A stretch of 64,000 bases of DNA from Myxococcales bacterium (lineage in GTDB: Bacteria > Myxococcota_A > Polyangia > Polyangiales > Polyangiaceae), in assembly GCA_016703425.1 (NCBI GenBank), contig JADJCA010000016.1:124001-188000 (forward strand). Reading direction: 5' to 3'. Position 1 is the first letter of the stretch. The number at the start of each line of letters is the position of its first letter. The position numbers were made by a program, and so were the translations under genes. Positions 33,474 through 42,859 of the stretch are shown here, piece by piece. The notes under the pieces are model-generated. The model was not told the DNA's origin, did no database searches, and saw only the letters and a program-made list of their open reading frames with translations.

Positions 33474-34913
33474 GTGAAGTCGAGCAAACCGCCCGCGGCG
33501 CCCCCAGCGGCGCCTCGGGAGCGCCAGGCCACGCGGCTCTCCCTGCCGGACTTCGAGCCGGAGGACGTCTTCACGCAGCCGTGGGACGTCAGCGCCTTCG
33601 AGGACATTGGGCCTCTCTTTGCGCTCCTCGAGGCCACGGGGACCTTTCGCCCCGGCGGCCTCGAGTCGCAATACGCCACGCTCTTCTTCGAAGCGTTGGG
33701 GGAGGGTGAGATCGGAGATCTCGAGCGCGAGCGACTGAACCTCGCGGCCGACGCCCTTGGCATCGAGGTGGAGCGACGGGCGCTGCTCGAAGAGGGTTGG
33801 CGGCGCGCCTACCAGGGCGGCGTCTTTTCGCCCAAGAGCCCGCTCATCGAGGACGACAACGCCGTCGTCGAGACCTCCTCGCTGCCGCTCTCTCGCCTCC
33901 TCGCGCGAGCGCCGACGCCCGCTCCTGCGCCCCGGCCGCTCGATAGCGTCGACCCGCGCGTTCACGATCTGTCAATGCTCTTCGACCAGGCAGCGCAGCG
34001 CGGTGACACCGACGCGCAGGTTCGCATCTCGTCGGTGCTCGCGACGAAGCGGGGCGCGCGGTCGGTGCCTGGCTTCGACGACGCGACCGACGCGCGCCGC
34101 CGCCAGCAAGTGGGCAAGCCGCTCCGGTCGCTCGGCGAGGACACGTGGGCCGCGCTGTCGGATCCGAGCGAGGTGTTCCTCTTGGCGTCGTCGATCTTCC
34201 GCGAGGTGGCGACGCCGGGCCTCCTCGCGCGCGCGTCCGCGTTCCGCCTTGACGGAAAACGCGCCGCCGGCGCCGCCGAGAACCTCGCTACGACCAAGCT
34301 CGCACCGGTGCGGGCTTTCGCCTGGTGCGCCGCCCATCTCGGCCTCCCCTGCCCCACGATTCACGTCGACCGCGGCGCCGTGAAGGGCCTGGAGTTCGTC
34401 CCGACGTTGCCACCGACCGTCGTCATCGGTGCGCCACTCTTGGAAGCCGACCCCTTCGAGGTCGCCTTCGAATGCGCGCGCCACCTGTCGCTGCATCGGC
34501 CGGAGCACTTCGTCACCTTGCTCGTACCTGACGTCGCGAGCCTCGAGGACCTCTTCCACGCAGCACTCCTTCTCATCGTGTCGGACTTGCCCATCGAACG
34601 AGACGCAATGCCGCGCGCGCTCCTGAACCGTGACGCCATTCGGCACGCCGTCGACGCCGAGGCGATGGAGCGGCTGCGACACCTCGTTCGCACGCAGCTG
34701 CTCCTGGGCCTGCCGCGGCTCGGCGAGTGGCTCGAGGTCGTCGAGCGCACGGCCGATCGTGTGGGGCTCTTGCTCGCCGGGAGCTTCGAGACCGCGCTCA
34801 CGGTGTTGGAGCGCGAGGGGGCGTCGCTCGAGCGCGTGACCCACCTCGAGGATTTTTGGGTGTCGCGTCTCGCAGGCTCCATCCGGCGAGAGCTAGGCAC
34901 GGCGGTCGCTTAG
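33474..34913 (+). CDS. Large cytoplasmic protein of unknown function
   Basis: The product is 479 residues from the preferred GTG 33474 (GCGAGG upstream). It has a Pro/Ala leader, then DVSAFEDIGPLFALLEATG and a long helical body rich in Ala, Leu and Arg. Near residue 320, PTIHVDRGAVKGLEFVPTLPPTVVIG leads into ADPFEVAFECARHLSLHRPEHFV. That block sits where an HExxH-type metalloprotease motif could be expected but has no zinc ligand pattern. I do not recognise the family and see no signal peptide. Confidence 0.65.
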   Translation: MKSSKPPAAPPAAPRERQATRLSLPDFEPEDVFTQPWDVSAFEDIGPLFALLEATGTFRPGGLESQYATLFFEALGEGEIGDLERERLNLAADALGIEVERRALLEEGWRRAYQGGVFSPKSPLIEDDNAVVETSSLPLSRLLARAPTPAPAPRPLDSVDPRVHDLSMLFDQAAQRGDTDAQVRISSVLATKRGARSVPGFDDATDARRRQQVGKPLRSLGEDTWAALSDPSEVFLLASSIFREVATPGLLARASAFRLDGKRAAGAAENLATTKLAPVRAFAWCAAHLGLPCPTIHVDRGAVKGLEFVPTLPPTVVIGAPLLEADPFEVAFECARHLSLHRPEHFVTLLVPDVASLEDLFHAALLLIVSDLPIERDAMPRALLNRDAIRHAVDAEAMERLRHLVRTQLLLGLPRLGEWLEVVERTADRVGLLLAGSFETALTVLEREGASLERVTHLEDFWVSRLAGSIRRELGTAVA

Positions 34914-34956
34914 CCAGCGTCGCTCGCGAGCGCGGCCCCGTCGCGAAGCGCGAGCG

Positions 34957-36297
34957 CTATCGAATGACGGGGTTTAGGACCTCGAAGCGGCCCCGCACGC
35001 GCAGCGACGAACGACCGAGGCCCGCCGGCAACGGCTCCGGCGACAGCCCTCGCAACGCGACGACGCAATTCTCGTCGTATTCACCGATGCCGCTGGGCCG
35101 CATGAGGCGCGGCTCGACGGCCCCCGACGCGCCGATGCGAAGTTCGACGATGATGTAGCCCTGGCGCTGCTCGAGGGCTGCCTGCCGCGGAAACGCGTGG
35201 GCCAGGGCGGGCTTCACCTTCGCCTTCAGGCGCCTCATGTATCCCGCGAGCAGCGGGTCGGTCGTGTCGAACTCCACCCAGTCGCCGAGCCCTGCGCCGA
35301 GCGGGCGCGGATGACTGCCGGCGCCGCTTACGCCGTCCGCCCCTGGAACGAAGGCGCCTTCCGTACCGCCCCGCCCTTCGCCGCTCTCGCCGCCGGCGTA
35401 GCTCGCCGACACGATGGCGAGGACCGCGCTGGCGACCGCTTGCCGACTGTCGACGTTGTCACGCACGCGACCGCGCTCGGCGGCGGGCACCGACACCGCC
35501 GCTTCCGGCAAGTCGGGGCGCGTGAACGTGATCCGCGCGCCATCGCGCGACGCGTGCGCCGTCGCGGTGCCGTTGCGAATGCCTTCGCCGGGTGCGGCAA
35601 CGCCGGCGGCCAGCGCCGGAGGTGGCGACACCATGCCGGCGCCTTCGTTGGGAACGGCAACATCGCGCGACGCCAGACGCGCCTCTGCGTGACTCATTTG
35701 GGGTAGTCGCGAGACGAGGGCGCCTTCGGCCGTGGGCATGTCTTCGTAGCGGCGCCGTTCGACGACGCGACCGTCGCCGGTCAGGACGAACGACAGCTCC
35801 ATCGGCCTCGTGGTGCTTCGACGATCTTCATACGAGGAACGGAGCCGCGCGCTCGCGATTCGTTGCACCTGGTCCTTGCCGCTTAGTGTGGATGACTCGG
35901 GCGTCGCCGTCAGGGCGTCGTTGCGATCGGCGAGATGACGGGCGCGCTCCGACGCGGCTTCGCCGCCGCGCCCAGCGGCGCCGGTGTCGATGCGAGCGGT
36001 CGTCGCGCCTCCCGCCATCGTGGGCCGCACACCTTGCTCCGGCGGCACCACCTCGAGCGCGATGGAGGTCTCCGTCGCAGCGAGCGCCTCCGCGACGCTC
36101 CGCTCTCGCTCGCGCTCTCGCTCATCAGCCCGCTCGAGTCCACGAACCGCGAGGACGAGCACCCCGCTCGCGATGAGCGCGTGCACCGCGACCGACAAGG
36201 CGACGCTCCACGCGCGGAAGCCGGCGCGGCTCGTTTCGCCGCGCGACACGGCGATCTCACGTGGGCCCAAGACGGTCACCTCCGAAGAGTATGCCAA
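34957..36297 (-). CDS. TonB-like energy-transducer protein
   Basis: The 446-residue product has a short cytoplasmic N-terminus, one membrane segment (about 30-52), a long polar periplasmic stretch and a C-terminal TonB-like domain (about 365-446) with GYIIVELRIGASGAVEPRLM and NCVVALRGLSPEPLP. TonB proteins couple the proton gradient to outer-membrane receptors; AgmX/PglI-type relatives in myxobacteria serve gliding motility. No ExbB/ExbD genes are nearby, and the long middle region favours a specialised role. Confidence 0.78.
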   Translation of the reverse strand: MAYSSEVTVLGPREIAVSRGETSRAGFRAWSVALSVAVHALIASGVLVLAVRGLERADERERERERSVAEALAATETSIALEVVPPEQGVRPTMAGGATTARIDTGAAGRGGEAASERARHLADRNDALTATPESSTLSGKDQVQRIASARLRSSYEDRRSTTRPMELSFVLTGDGRVVERRRYEDMPTAEGALVSRLPQMSHAEARLASRDVAVPNEGAGMVSPPPALAAGVAAPGEGIRNGTATAHASRDGARITFTRPDLPEAAVSVPAAERGRVRDNVDSRQAVASAVLAIVSASYAGGESGEGRGGTEGAFVPGADGVSGAGSHPRPLGAGLGDWVEFDTTDPLLAGYMRRLKAKVKPALAHAFPRQAALEQRQGYIIVELRIGASGAVEPRLMRPSGIGEYDENCVVALRGLSPEPLPAGLGRSSLRVRGRFEVLNPVIR

Positions 36298-36302
36298 AGG
36301 GA

Positions 36303-37118
36303 TCAGGAGGTCGCCAAAGGCCCGTCGCCAGCGCCCGCGGAGAAAGAGCGCCGGAAGCGGCGGGTGGCGTTCGCCGTCGTCACAGCACGAATCTCCTCCA
36401 CGGAAACGCCTCGCAGCTCCGCGAGCTTGGCGGCGGTGTGGACGATGTAGGCGGGCTCGCAGGCCTTGCCGCGATGGGGGACGGGGCTCAGGTACGGGCT
36501 ATCGGTCTCGAGGAGGATGCGCTCGGACGGCGCTCGCGCGGCGACGTCCTGAATGGGCCGCGCGTTGCGAAACGTCAGGATGCCGGAAAACGAGACGTCG
36601 AAGTCCATGTCGAGGGCACGCGACGCGAAGGCCCAGTCCTCGCTGAAGCAGTGAATGACGCCGCCGACGTCTCTGGCGCTCTCGCTCTCGAGGAGCGCCA
36701 AGGTCTCGGCGGGCGCCGAGCGGGTGTGCACGACGATCGGCTTTTTGAGCTGGCGCGCCAACTGGATCGAGCGCGCAAAAACGGCTCGTTGTGTGGCCCG
36801 CGGGGAATGATCGTAGTGAAAATCGAGACCGATCTCGCCAATCGCCACGACCGCTGGATCGGCCGCGAGGCGCTCCAAGTCTTCTTGTTGGGCGGCGTCG
36901 TGCGACGCGGCGTCGTGCGGATGCACGCCGACGGTGGCGGCGACCGAGGCGGGCCTCGCGTGAGCCAGCGCCACCGCGGCGCGCGCCGCGTCGAGCGAAG
37001 CCCCAACGCCGATGACCACAAAGCCGCCGACGCCGGCTACGGCGGCGCGAGCCATGACCGCATCGGGCCCTTCTGAAAAATAGGCGAGGTCGAGGTGGCA
37101 GTGCGTATCGACGAGCAT
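36303..37118 (-). CDS. tatD: TatD-family metal-dependent hydrolase
   Basis: TatD enzymes are metal-dependent DNases of the amidohydrolase fold. The product (271 aa from this start) begins MLVDTHCHLDLAYF (metal-binding HxH), with GVHPHD, IGEIGLDFHYD, VVHTRSA, HCFSEDW and LLETDSPYL, the complete metal-site set. An ATG at 37151 would add 11 residues; I prefer 37118 because MLVDTHCHLD is the usual N-terminus. It lies 5 nt downstream of the TonB-like gene start. Confidence 0.93.
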   Translation of the reverse strand: MLVDTHCHLDLAYFSEGPDAVMARAAVAGVGGFVVIGVGASLDAARAAVALAHARPASVAATVGVHPHDAASHDAAQQEDLERLAADPAVVAIGEIGLDFHYDHSPRATQRAVFARSIQLARQLKKPIVVHTRSAPAETLALLESESARDVGGVIHCFSEDWAFASRALDMDFDVSFSGILTFRNARPIQDVAARAPSERILLETDSPYLSPVPHRGKACEPAYIVHTAAKLAELRGVSVEEIRAVTTANATRRFRRSFSAGAGDGPLATS

Positions 37119-37235
37119 GGACGCGCGGTCGATAGACCCGATGGGCGGCATGAGCGAAACTTACTCCAGCTTCGCTCGCTCATGGGTATCGGGCGTGGGT
37201 GTTAGGCGACGTGACCGCTTTCTCGAGAAGAACCA

Positions 37236-37769
37236 TTGCGCGAGCTCAACGATCTCCTCGACGACCGCGGCGTGCTCCTCGCGTCGCGATGGGACGACGT
37301 CCGCCTGACGCGCCCGCTCCTCGTCTTTCTTCAGCGAAAGACCGCGCGCATCGACGTCGGACAACTCTCGGTGTGCGCGGCGCGGTACTTCGACACGCGG
37401 CTCGGCCTGATGGTACCGAAGCGATACGAAGGCGCGGCGGGCGAATTGCGGGACCTCACGTTGCTCGCCGTGGCTCCTCCCGGACGAGATGCGACGCCGG
37501 TAACCATCCTGACGCGCCTCGCGACGGCCGCCGATCACGCGCTCGCGCTCGCCCTTGAGGCGGAGCAAGGCGGCGGTGGACTCGGCCTGTTGGCCCGCCG
37601 CTGCGAGGCCGTGGCGGAGGTCGACAGCGGCGCCGGTGACGAGCTGGCGCTCCGCGTCGCCGCGATCTTCGCACAGGCGCACCTCGGCCCTGTTGTTGCG
37701 CCGGCCGCGCGCCAGCTCTTCGGCGTCAAGACCGCGCGGGAGCGCCTTCTGGCGCTGCGAGGCGACTGA
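37236..37769 (+). CDS. Hypothetical protein
   Basis: The 177-residue soluble product is Leu/Ala/Arg-rich with strongly biased codons. It has no recognised motif; ARYFDTRLGLMVPKRYEG is its most distinctive stretch. It starts at TTG 37236 with AGAAG six nt upstream, but a start slightly upstream cannot be excluded. Its 3' end overlaps the convergent MATE gene by 44 nt. Confidence 0.55.
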   Translation: MRELNDLLDDRGVLLASRWDDVRLTRPLLVFLQRKTARIDVGQLSVCAARYFDTRLGLMVPKRYEGAAGELRDLTLLAVAPPGRDATPVTILTRLATAADHALALALEAEQGGGGLGLLARRCEAVAEVDSGAGDELALRVAAIFAQAHLGPVVAPAARQLFGVKTARERLLALRGD

Positions 37770-39111
37770 AGGTCGCACGAAAGACCAGGACGAGAGCCAC
37801 CGCGCGCAGCGCCCAGTCGGTCGTCGACCCCCACCACACGCCTTCGAGACCGCCCCCCAAGCGGAACGCGAAGAGGTACGTGGCCGCGAGGCGAATCACC
37901 GTCGCCGAGACGGCCGTCACGAAGAGCACCTCGCGCGTCTTGCCAGCGCCGCGCAGCGACTGCGCCAACACGATGGCGACCGCCATGAACGGCTGCGCCA
38001 CCATGAGCACGAAGGCCGCTGCGCCCACGAGCTCGCCAATGTCTTCGCCTTGGACGAAGACCTGTCCGATGTGGCCGCGGAGGAGGTAGACCGCGAGCCC
38101 GAGGAGCGCGAGCACCAGCGCCGCGTCGCGCGCCGCCGAGACGGCCGCCATGCGCGACGCCTCGGGCTTCCCTGCCCCGAGCTTCTGCGCGACGAGGGCG
38201 GCAGCGGCGATGCCGAAGCCGTCGGCCGAAAGGAAGCAGATCGCCTCGACGCTGATCATGATCTGGTTGGCCGCCATGACGCGGTCGCCGAGACGACCGA
38301 TCATGGTCACAAAGCCTAGGAACCCGACGTGGTAGAGCACCTTTTCGATCATCGACGGCCACGAGACCGCCATGATCTCGCGGACCATGGGCCGAGCGCT
38401 CGCTCGCTCGAGGGCCGAGGTCGCCGCCAAAGACGTCGCCCCGCGTCGGGAAAAGAGGACGACGCCGAGCAAGAAGAGCTCGATGGCGAACGTCACGGCG
38501 GTGCTGATGCCGCAGCCGCGGGCGCCCATCGCCGGAACGCCGAAGGCGCCCAAGATCAGGATGCGGTTCAGCGGCAGGTGGATGACGTTGGCGAAGAGCG
38601 CGACGTAGAGCGGGCGCTTGGTGTCGCCACCGGCCTGCAAGATCGCGACGGCCGTCGCGGCCATGAAGACGATAGGCGATGCTGGGAGTGTGACGCTTAG
38701 GTAGTCGGTCGCCGAGCGAAGCGTCGCGGCGGAGGCCGTCGGCGCGAGCCAAGCCACCTGGCCGAGCACCGCGGGCGTTGCCAGCGCGATCACGGAGCCG
38801 AACAGGACCGCGAGGCCGAGGCCGGCGAGCGCCGCGGACCGCGCGTCCGAGAGGCGCCGTGCCCCAACGTAGAAGCCAACGCGCGCGACGACGCCGACCT
38901 CGAAAGCCAAGAGCACGCTGACGAGCGACCACTCGATGGTGCCCGCGACCTGCATGGCCGCCAGCTCCGTCTGGCCAACACGACCGAGCATGACGCGGTC
39001 GACGACGAAGACGAGCGTCTGGAGGCACGAATGAAGGATGGCGGGCAACGCGAGGCGCCGCACCTCACGCGACAAATCGCGCGCCGTGTCTTCGCGGCGC
39101 AGGCCGCTCAA
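37726..39111 (-). CDS. MATE-family efflux transporter
   Basis: The 461-residue protein has 12 hydrophobic segments in two halves and MATE motifs: VDRVMLGRVGQTELAAMQV in the first half, MIGRLGDRVMAANQIMISVEAI in the second, plus MAVAIVLAQSLRGAGKTREVL. MATE proteins expel drugs or metabolites by Na+/H+ antiport. The TTG start at 39111 lies 8 nt after the prkA stop, so the two genes are probably co-transcribed. It is clearly different from the frameshifted MATE at 22.5 kb. Confidence 0.92.
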   Translation of the reverse strand: MSGLRREDTARDLSREVRRLALPAILHSCLQTLVFVVDRVMLGRVGQTELAAMQVAGTIEWSLVSVLLAFEVGVVARVGFYVGARRLSDARSAALAGLGLAVLFGSVIALATPAVLGQVAWLAPTASAATLRSATDYLSVTLPASPIVFMAATAVAILQAGGDTKRPLYVALFANVIHLPLNRILILGAFGVPAMGARGCGISTAVTFAIELFLLGVVLFSRRGATSLAATSALERASARPMVREIMAVSWPSMIEKVLYHVGFLGFVTMIGRLGDRVMAANQIMISVEAICFLSADGFGIAAAALVAQKLGAGKPEASRMAAVSAARDAALVLALLGLAVYLLRGHIGQVFVQGEDIGELVGAAAFVLMVAQPFMAVAIVLAQSLRGAGKTREVLFVTAVSATVIRLAATYLFAFRLGGGLEGVWWGSTTDWALRAVALVLVFRATFSRLAAPEGAPARS

Positions 39112-39118
39112 GGGCGAT

Positions 39119-41410
39119 TCACGACGGGTTCTTGTCGAGTCGCTTGAAGAGCAGGAAGCTCGTCGCGTCGAGGGCGCAGTCGCGGCAGTAGCCGAAGCGG
39201 GAGATCATGCGACCGACGGCCTCCTCGGCGGCGCGTTTCCGCGCGGCGTCGAGTCCCGCGCCGCTGTCGCGCAGGTGCGCGATGACGTCGCGCGCGAGGT
39301 GGCTCACGGTGGGCTTTCGCTCGGCGAAGACGGCCTCGCGAATCTTCTTGAGGTGATGCGGGAAGACGGTCACCGCCTCGACCTTCTGCCCCGGATGGTC
39401 GATGGCCCACGCGGCGATGGCGCTCATCGTCTGGCGACGAGACTCTTGCGCGTCGCCCTGGAGCTCCAGGAGCCGTTCGACCTCGCCCATGACCTTCTCG
39501 TCGGGTTCGTCGTAGTCGCCCGTGATCCGGTTGCGGAGCCGCTCCTTCTTCACCCAGGCGCTGACGTGCTGCAGGTACCGGTCGTAGAGCTCCGTGTAGC
39601 GATCTTCCTCTACGAGGCCGCTCGCGGCGTAGAACTCGTGCTCCCACGCGTCCAGGAGGCGCGCGTGGAGCGCCTCCTCGAAGAGCTTCACGTCGTGGTA
39701 GCCGCCGCCGAGGGACTCTTGCTGGAGCCACTCGAACTCGCTTCTGCGCTGGCAGAGCGCGTCGATCTCTTCGAGCACCGCCAGCGGTGAGAGGCACTTG
39801 TATTTCGTCGACTGCGCCGCGTCGAGGATGACGACGCGCATCTCGCGCGGGCTGGCGCCGATGCGCCCTTCGTAGATGGGGTACGACTCGCTCTCGTCGA
39901 AGACGTCGCGAACGCTCGTCCTGAGGCTCTTGCGCGAGTCTTCGTCGAGCCGATCGGGGACGCGGCCCGTCGCGTACAAGTCCGACTTCTCGAGCGCCGA
40001 GAGGCTCCCGAGCACCGACTGAAGGGTGCCCGAGTAGCGGTCGACGTTGGGCTTTCGCATGCGCGTGAGCACGGCGAACATCGCCGCCATCTGCGTGGCG
40101 TGCGGCGCAACGTGGCGCCGCACCTGAGGGGCGACGTGCGCGTCGTAGATGGTCTGCTCCTGGAGGTAACTCCGGAGGTAGGGCGTGCGCACGAGCTCGA
40201 TACGACCACGAAAGCTCGCGAACTCGGGGTGTTCGCGGAAGGCGTCGAGGTGGAGCTCGTTGGCGCTCCCCATCATCACGCAGTTGAGCTGCACGTTCTG
40301 TTGGGAGAGAGAGACCTCACCGGTCTCCACGGAGACCTGCAGGTACTTGAACGCGTCGAGCGGCCGCTTGAGCAGGTCGCTGAACTCGAGGAGGCCGCCG
40401 GCGGCTTCAATGAGCTCGCCCTTGGCTTCGAAGAGCGTCACGGCCTGGAGAGACGGCGGCAGCGCGGAGAGGGAGCGATCGGCGGTAATCTGCCGCTCGC
40501 CGGCGTCGACGCTCATTTGCGGACCGATGGTCACCGCGCCCACGCGGTAGCGCTGCGAGATGAAGTAACGCTCCACCTGAACGTGCTTGAGGACCTCGGC
40601 GTAGGACCCCTTCGCGCTGGCCAAGAGCGCCTCGAAGACCTGCTGGCTCTTGTGCGACAGCTGGCCGCGGACGATCCAATCGGGCGGCGGCTCGCCGTTG
40701 TTGCGCCAGGATTTCTCAAGCAGCGCCCGCCGCTCCTCCACGGGGATCAAGAAGAGCGGATGGTCCCGAACTTCGACGAGCAACTTGGCATCGATCTGGT
40801 CGTCGGTTAGGTGGGCGTAGCTCGTGAGGCCCCCGGCGCCGCTCTTCTCTTGGCCGAAGCCGAGCGTTCCGCGCACCGTCTTGGTCGACGGGAAGACCCA
40901 GTTGAAGCGGTAGAGCGCGCCTTCGTCCGTCGACGAATAGTGCTCGAGGCCGCGCATGAGGCACGAGACGATGGTGCTCTTCGCTGAGCCGTTGGGGCCG
41001 TGCATGAGCACGAGGCGCGCGGGCCTCCCCTCGCGGACGAAGTTCGACAGCGCGCGGTAGATCTCCTCCTGAACCTGCTCCTGGCCGATGAGCGCGCCGC
41101 GCGGCAGGCCATCCTTCGCGCCGCCCTCCTTTTGCCCGTCGCCCTGCCCCTGCGGCACGTCCCACGGCAGGTCGAAGATCTTCCACCGCGTGAACTGCCC
41201 CCACGGGTATTCGACCGGCGCCGTCCCGTAGTGATCAAACGCGTCGCGGAGGTAGCGGCTCGCGTCACGAGCGAAGCGCGACGGATCGGTCGCGAAGAGC
41301 TCGAGGTATTCGGCGAACGAGAGGACGCGTCGGCCCGTCTTGAATCGCTGCTCGACGTTTTCTGCGATGGAACGGATTTGCGTCGAGATGTCGACCCGCG
41401 GCGCGCTCAT
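39119..41410 (-). CDS. prkA: PrkA serine protein kinase/AAA+ protein
   Basis: The 763-residue product matches the PrkA/YeaG family: an N-terminal AAA+ core with GALIGQEQVQEEIYRAL, Walker A MHGPNGSAKST (136-146) and NVQLNCVMMGSANELHLDAF, then a C-terminal PrkA domain with TGDYDEPDEKVMGEVERLL and HHLKKIREAVF. PrkA acts with YeaH and SpoVR in stress and stationary-phase signalling in enterics and in Bacillus sporulation. It is longer than the ~640-residue E. coli protein, partly through a linker after the Walker region. ATG 41410 is preferred over GTG 41425. YeaH and SpoVR are encoded about 20 kb away. Confidence 0.93.
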   Translation of the reverse strand: MSAPRVDISTQIRSIAENVEQRFKTGRRVLSFAEYLELFATDPSRFARDASRYLRDAFDHYGTAPVEYPWGQFTRWKIFDLPWDVPQGQGDGQKEGGAKDGLPRGALIGQEQVQEEIYRALSNFVREGRPARLVLMHGPNGSAKSTIVSCLMRGLEHYSSTDEGALYRFNWVFPSTKTVRGTLGFGQEKSGAGGLTSYAHLTDDQIDAKLLVEVRDHPLFLIPVEERRALLEKSWRNNGEPPPDWIVRGQLSHKSQQVFEALLASAKGSYAEVLKHVQVERYFISQRYRVGAVTIGPQMSVDAGERQITADRSLSALPPSLQAVTLFEAKGELIEAAGGLLEFSDLLKRPLDAFKYLQVSVETGEVSLSQQNVQLNCVMMGSANELHLDAFREHPEFASFRGRIELVRTPYLRSYLQEQTIYDAHVAPQVRRHVAPHATQMAAMFAVLTRMRKPNVDRYSGTLQSVLGSLSALEKSDLYATGRVPDRLDEDSRKSLRTSVRDVFDESESYPIYEGRIGASPREMRVVILDAAQSTKYKCLSPLAVLEEIDALCQRRSEFEWLQQESLGGGYHDVKLFEEALHARLLDAWEHEFYAASGLVEEDRYTELYDRYLQHVSAWVKKERLRNRITGDYDEPDEKVMGEVERLLELQGDAQESRRQTMSAIAAWAIDHPGQKVEAVTVFPHHLKKIREAVFAERKPTVSHLARDVIAHLRDSGAGLDAARKRAAEEAVGRMISRFGYCRDCALDATSFLLFKRLDKNPS

Positions 41411-41437
41411 GGAGCGAGCGTACACGAACTCGCGTGC

Positions 41438-41987
41438 TTAGGGACTCGGCCTCGCGCTGGTGACGGGCACGTCAACGGACAACACCTGCATGTCGATGAG
41501 GCAGTTTTGGTCGGTGCAAACGCTGAACTTGTAGGGCCCGTTCAACGTGACGGTGCCGGCCTTCGACGGCTTGAAGCGAATGGTGAGCACCCCCTTGGCC
41601 GCGGTGACCGCCTTGAAGTCGCCGGCACAGGCACGGAAGAGCGTCCGGGCCCCCAGGGCAGTCCTTGGAGTCCGCCTTGCCCAGAAACTCGACGCCGGCG
41701 ACGTCGTCGGCCTTCCACTTGTGAGGGTATTCCTTGTTCACGTGGAACTCGCCTTGGGCCTCCACATGGATCTCGGCGCGGCACTCAGTGCCCGCCACAC
41801 AGGGACCTGACGGCCGAATCGACACCTTGTATTCGGCCTTGTCGACGGCCGGCTTGCCGGCGGCGAGGGCTTCGAACCGCACCATCGGGGGCGCCTCGTC
41901 GCGCTTCGTTGCAGCCTCGCTCCGCGAGCAGCCAGCGAGCGCCGCACCGAGAAGAAGAAGAGGCAGGAGCGATGTAGAGACGTTCAT
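41438..41987 (-). pseudogene. Predicted lipoprotein, frameshifted in a G run
   Basis: The first frame has a lipoprotein signal (LLLLGAALAGC, Cys about 20) and a beta-rich region up to ADSKDCPGG. The second frame continues LFRACAGDFKAVTAAKGVLT and ends KFSVCTDQNCLIDMQVLSV, then stops at 41438. Removing one base from the C5/G5 run near 41,651-41,655 joins the frames into a ~180-residue exported protein with three Cys pairs. Consensus error is likely. Function unknown. It lies 28 nt upstream of the prkA start on the same strand. Confidence 0.65.
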
Positions 41988-42059
41988 GGGAACCTCGTCG
42001 CGCGTGATCGTCGGACCCCTGGGAGTGTAGCAAAGCCGCCGTGCACCGCCGGAGGGACT

Positions 42060-42749
42060 TTACCGCGGCGCCAAATAGAGCTCGAGGCGCGGTCCCGGCA
42101 CGACGGGCGCATGCGCGGCGCCGCTCGTCGCGACGCGAGCGAGCGCGACGTCGAGGGGCGCCGGGCCCCGCTGCACGACGGCGATGCCTTGGTCCGACCG
42201 GTCGCGCCTTGGCCAGCGAAGCAACACGTCGCGGACGTCGAGACGCGCGCAGTCGGCTGCGTCCTCGAGGCGCACGGGCGGCGCCGACGTCGTGAACGTT
42301 CGCGGCTGATTGGCGTAGGTCACCGTCTCCGGCTCCCACTCGTCACCGATGCGCTCCGCATAGAGCACTGGGCCCGCGGCGGCGCCAGCCGGCATCGAGG
42401 CCGCCACGCGCACGCGGCACACGACGAGGTACGCGGCCACGAGGCGGCGCGTCCCCCAATCGGGCACGGCGAAACGCAGGAGCAACTTGCCGCCATCGGT
42501 GAGCCGCACCACGGCCGACGAATCGGCTACGCGGTCCGGCGACGCGGCGGCCACGGGAGCGAAGGCCACGCGCTCGGCGTCGCGGCCGGGCAGCGCTTCG
42601 GGGCTGCGGCAGGCGCCCGCGACGCACGCCGCGTCCGCGGCGCACGGCGTCGCGAGCTCGCACTGCGGGCGAGCGCTAAGGCAGCCGCCGAGCGAGCCAA
42701 CGGCCGCAAACGCGAGCAAGAAAGCGCGGGAGCGGGACGCCTTCCCCAT
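42060..42749 (-). CDS. Lipoprotein with possible DNRLRE-like domain
   Basis: The 229-residue product has a lipobox SLGGC (Cys about 23) and a Cys-rich N-terminal knob (QCELATPCAADAACVAGACRS). The body carries KLLLRFAVPDWGTRRLVAAYL and later CARLDVRDVLLRWPRRD. This strand arrangement resembles the DNRLRE domain often found in secreted polysaccharide-associated proteins, but the match is only by pattern. Probably anchored in the envelope. Confidence 0.6.
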   Translation of the reverse strand: MGKASRSRAFLLAFAAVGSLGGCLSARPQCELATPCAADAACVAGACRSPEALPGRDAERVAFAPVAAASPDRVADSSAVVRLTDGGKLLLRFAVPDWGTRRLVAAYLVVCRVRVAASMPAGAAAGPVLYAERIGDEWEPETVTYANQPRTFTTSAPPVRLEDAADCARLDVRDVLLRWPRRDRSDQGIAVVQRGPAPLDVALARVATSGAAHAPVVPGPRLELYLAPR

Positions 42750-42859
42750 GGCGGGTTCTCATATCAGATGTGACGAGCGCGCGTGGCAGTGCGGGCGCGA
42801 CGAGCGCGCCGGCGGCGCGAGGGTCCGCCTTTCGGAGAAATCGCGTAGAGTGCTGGGCC

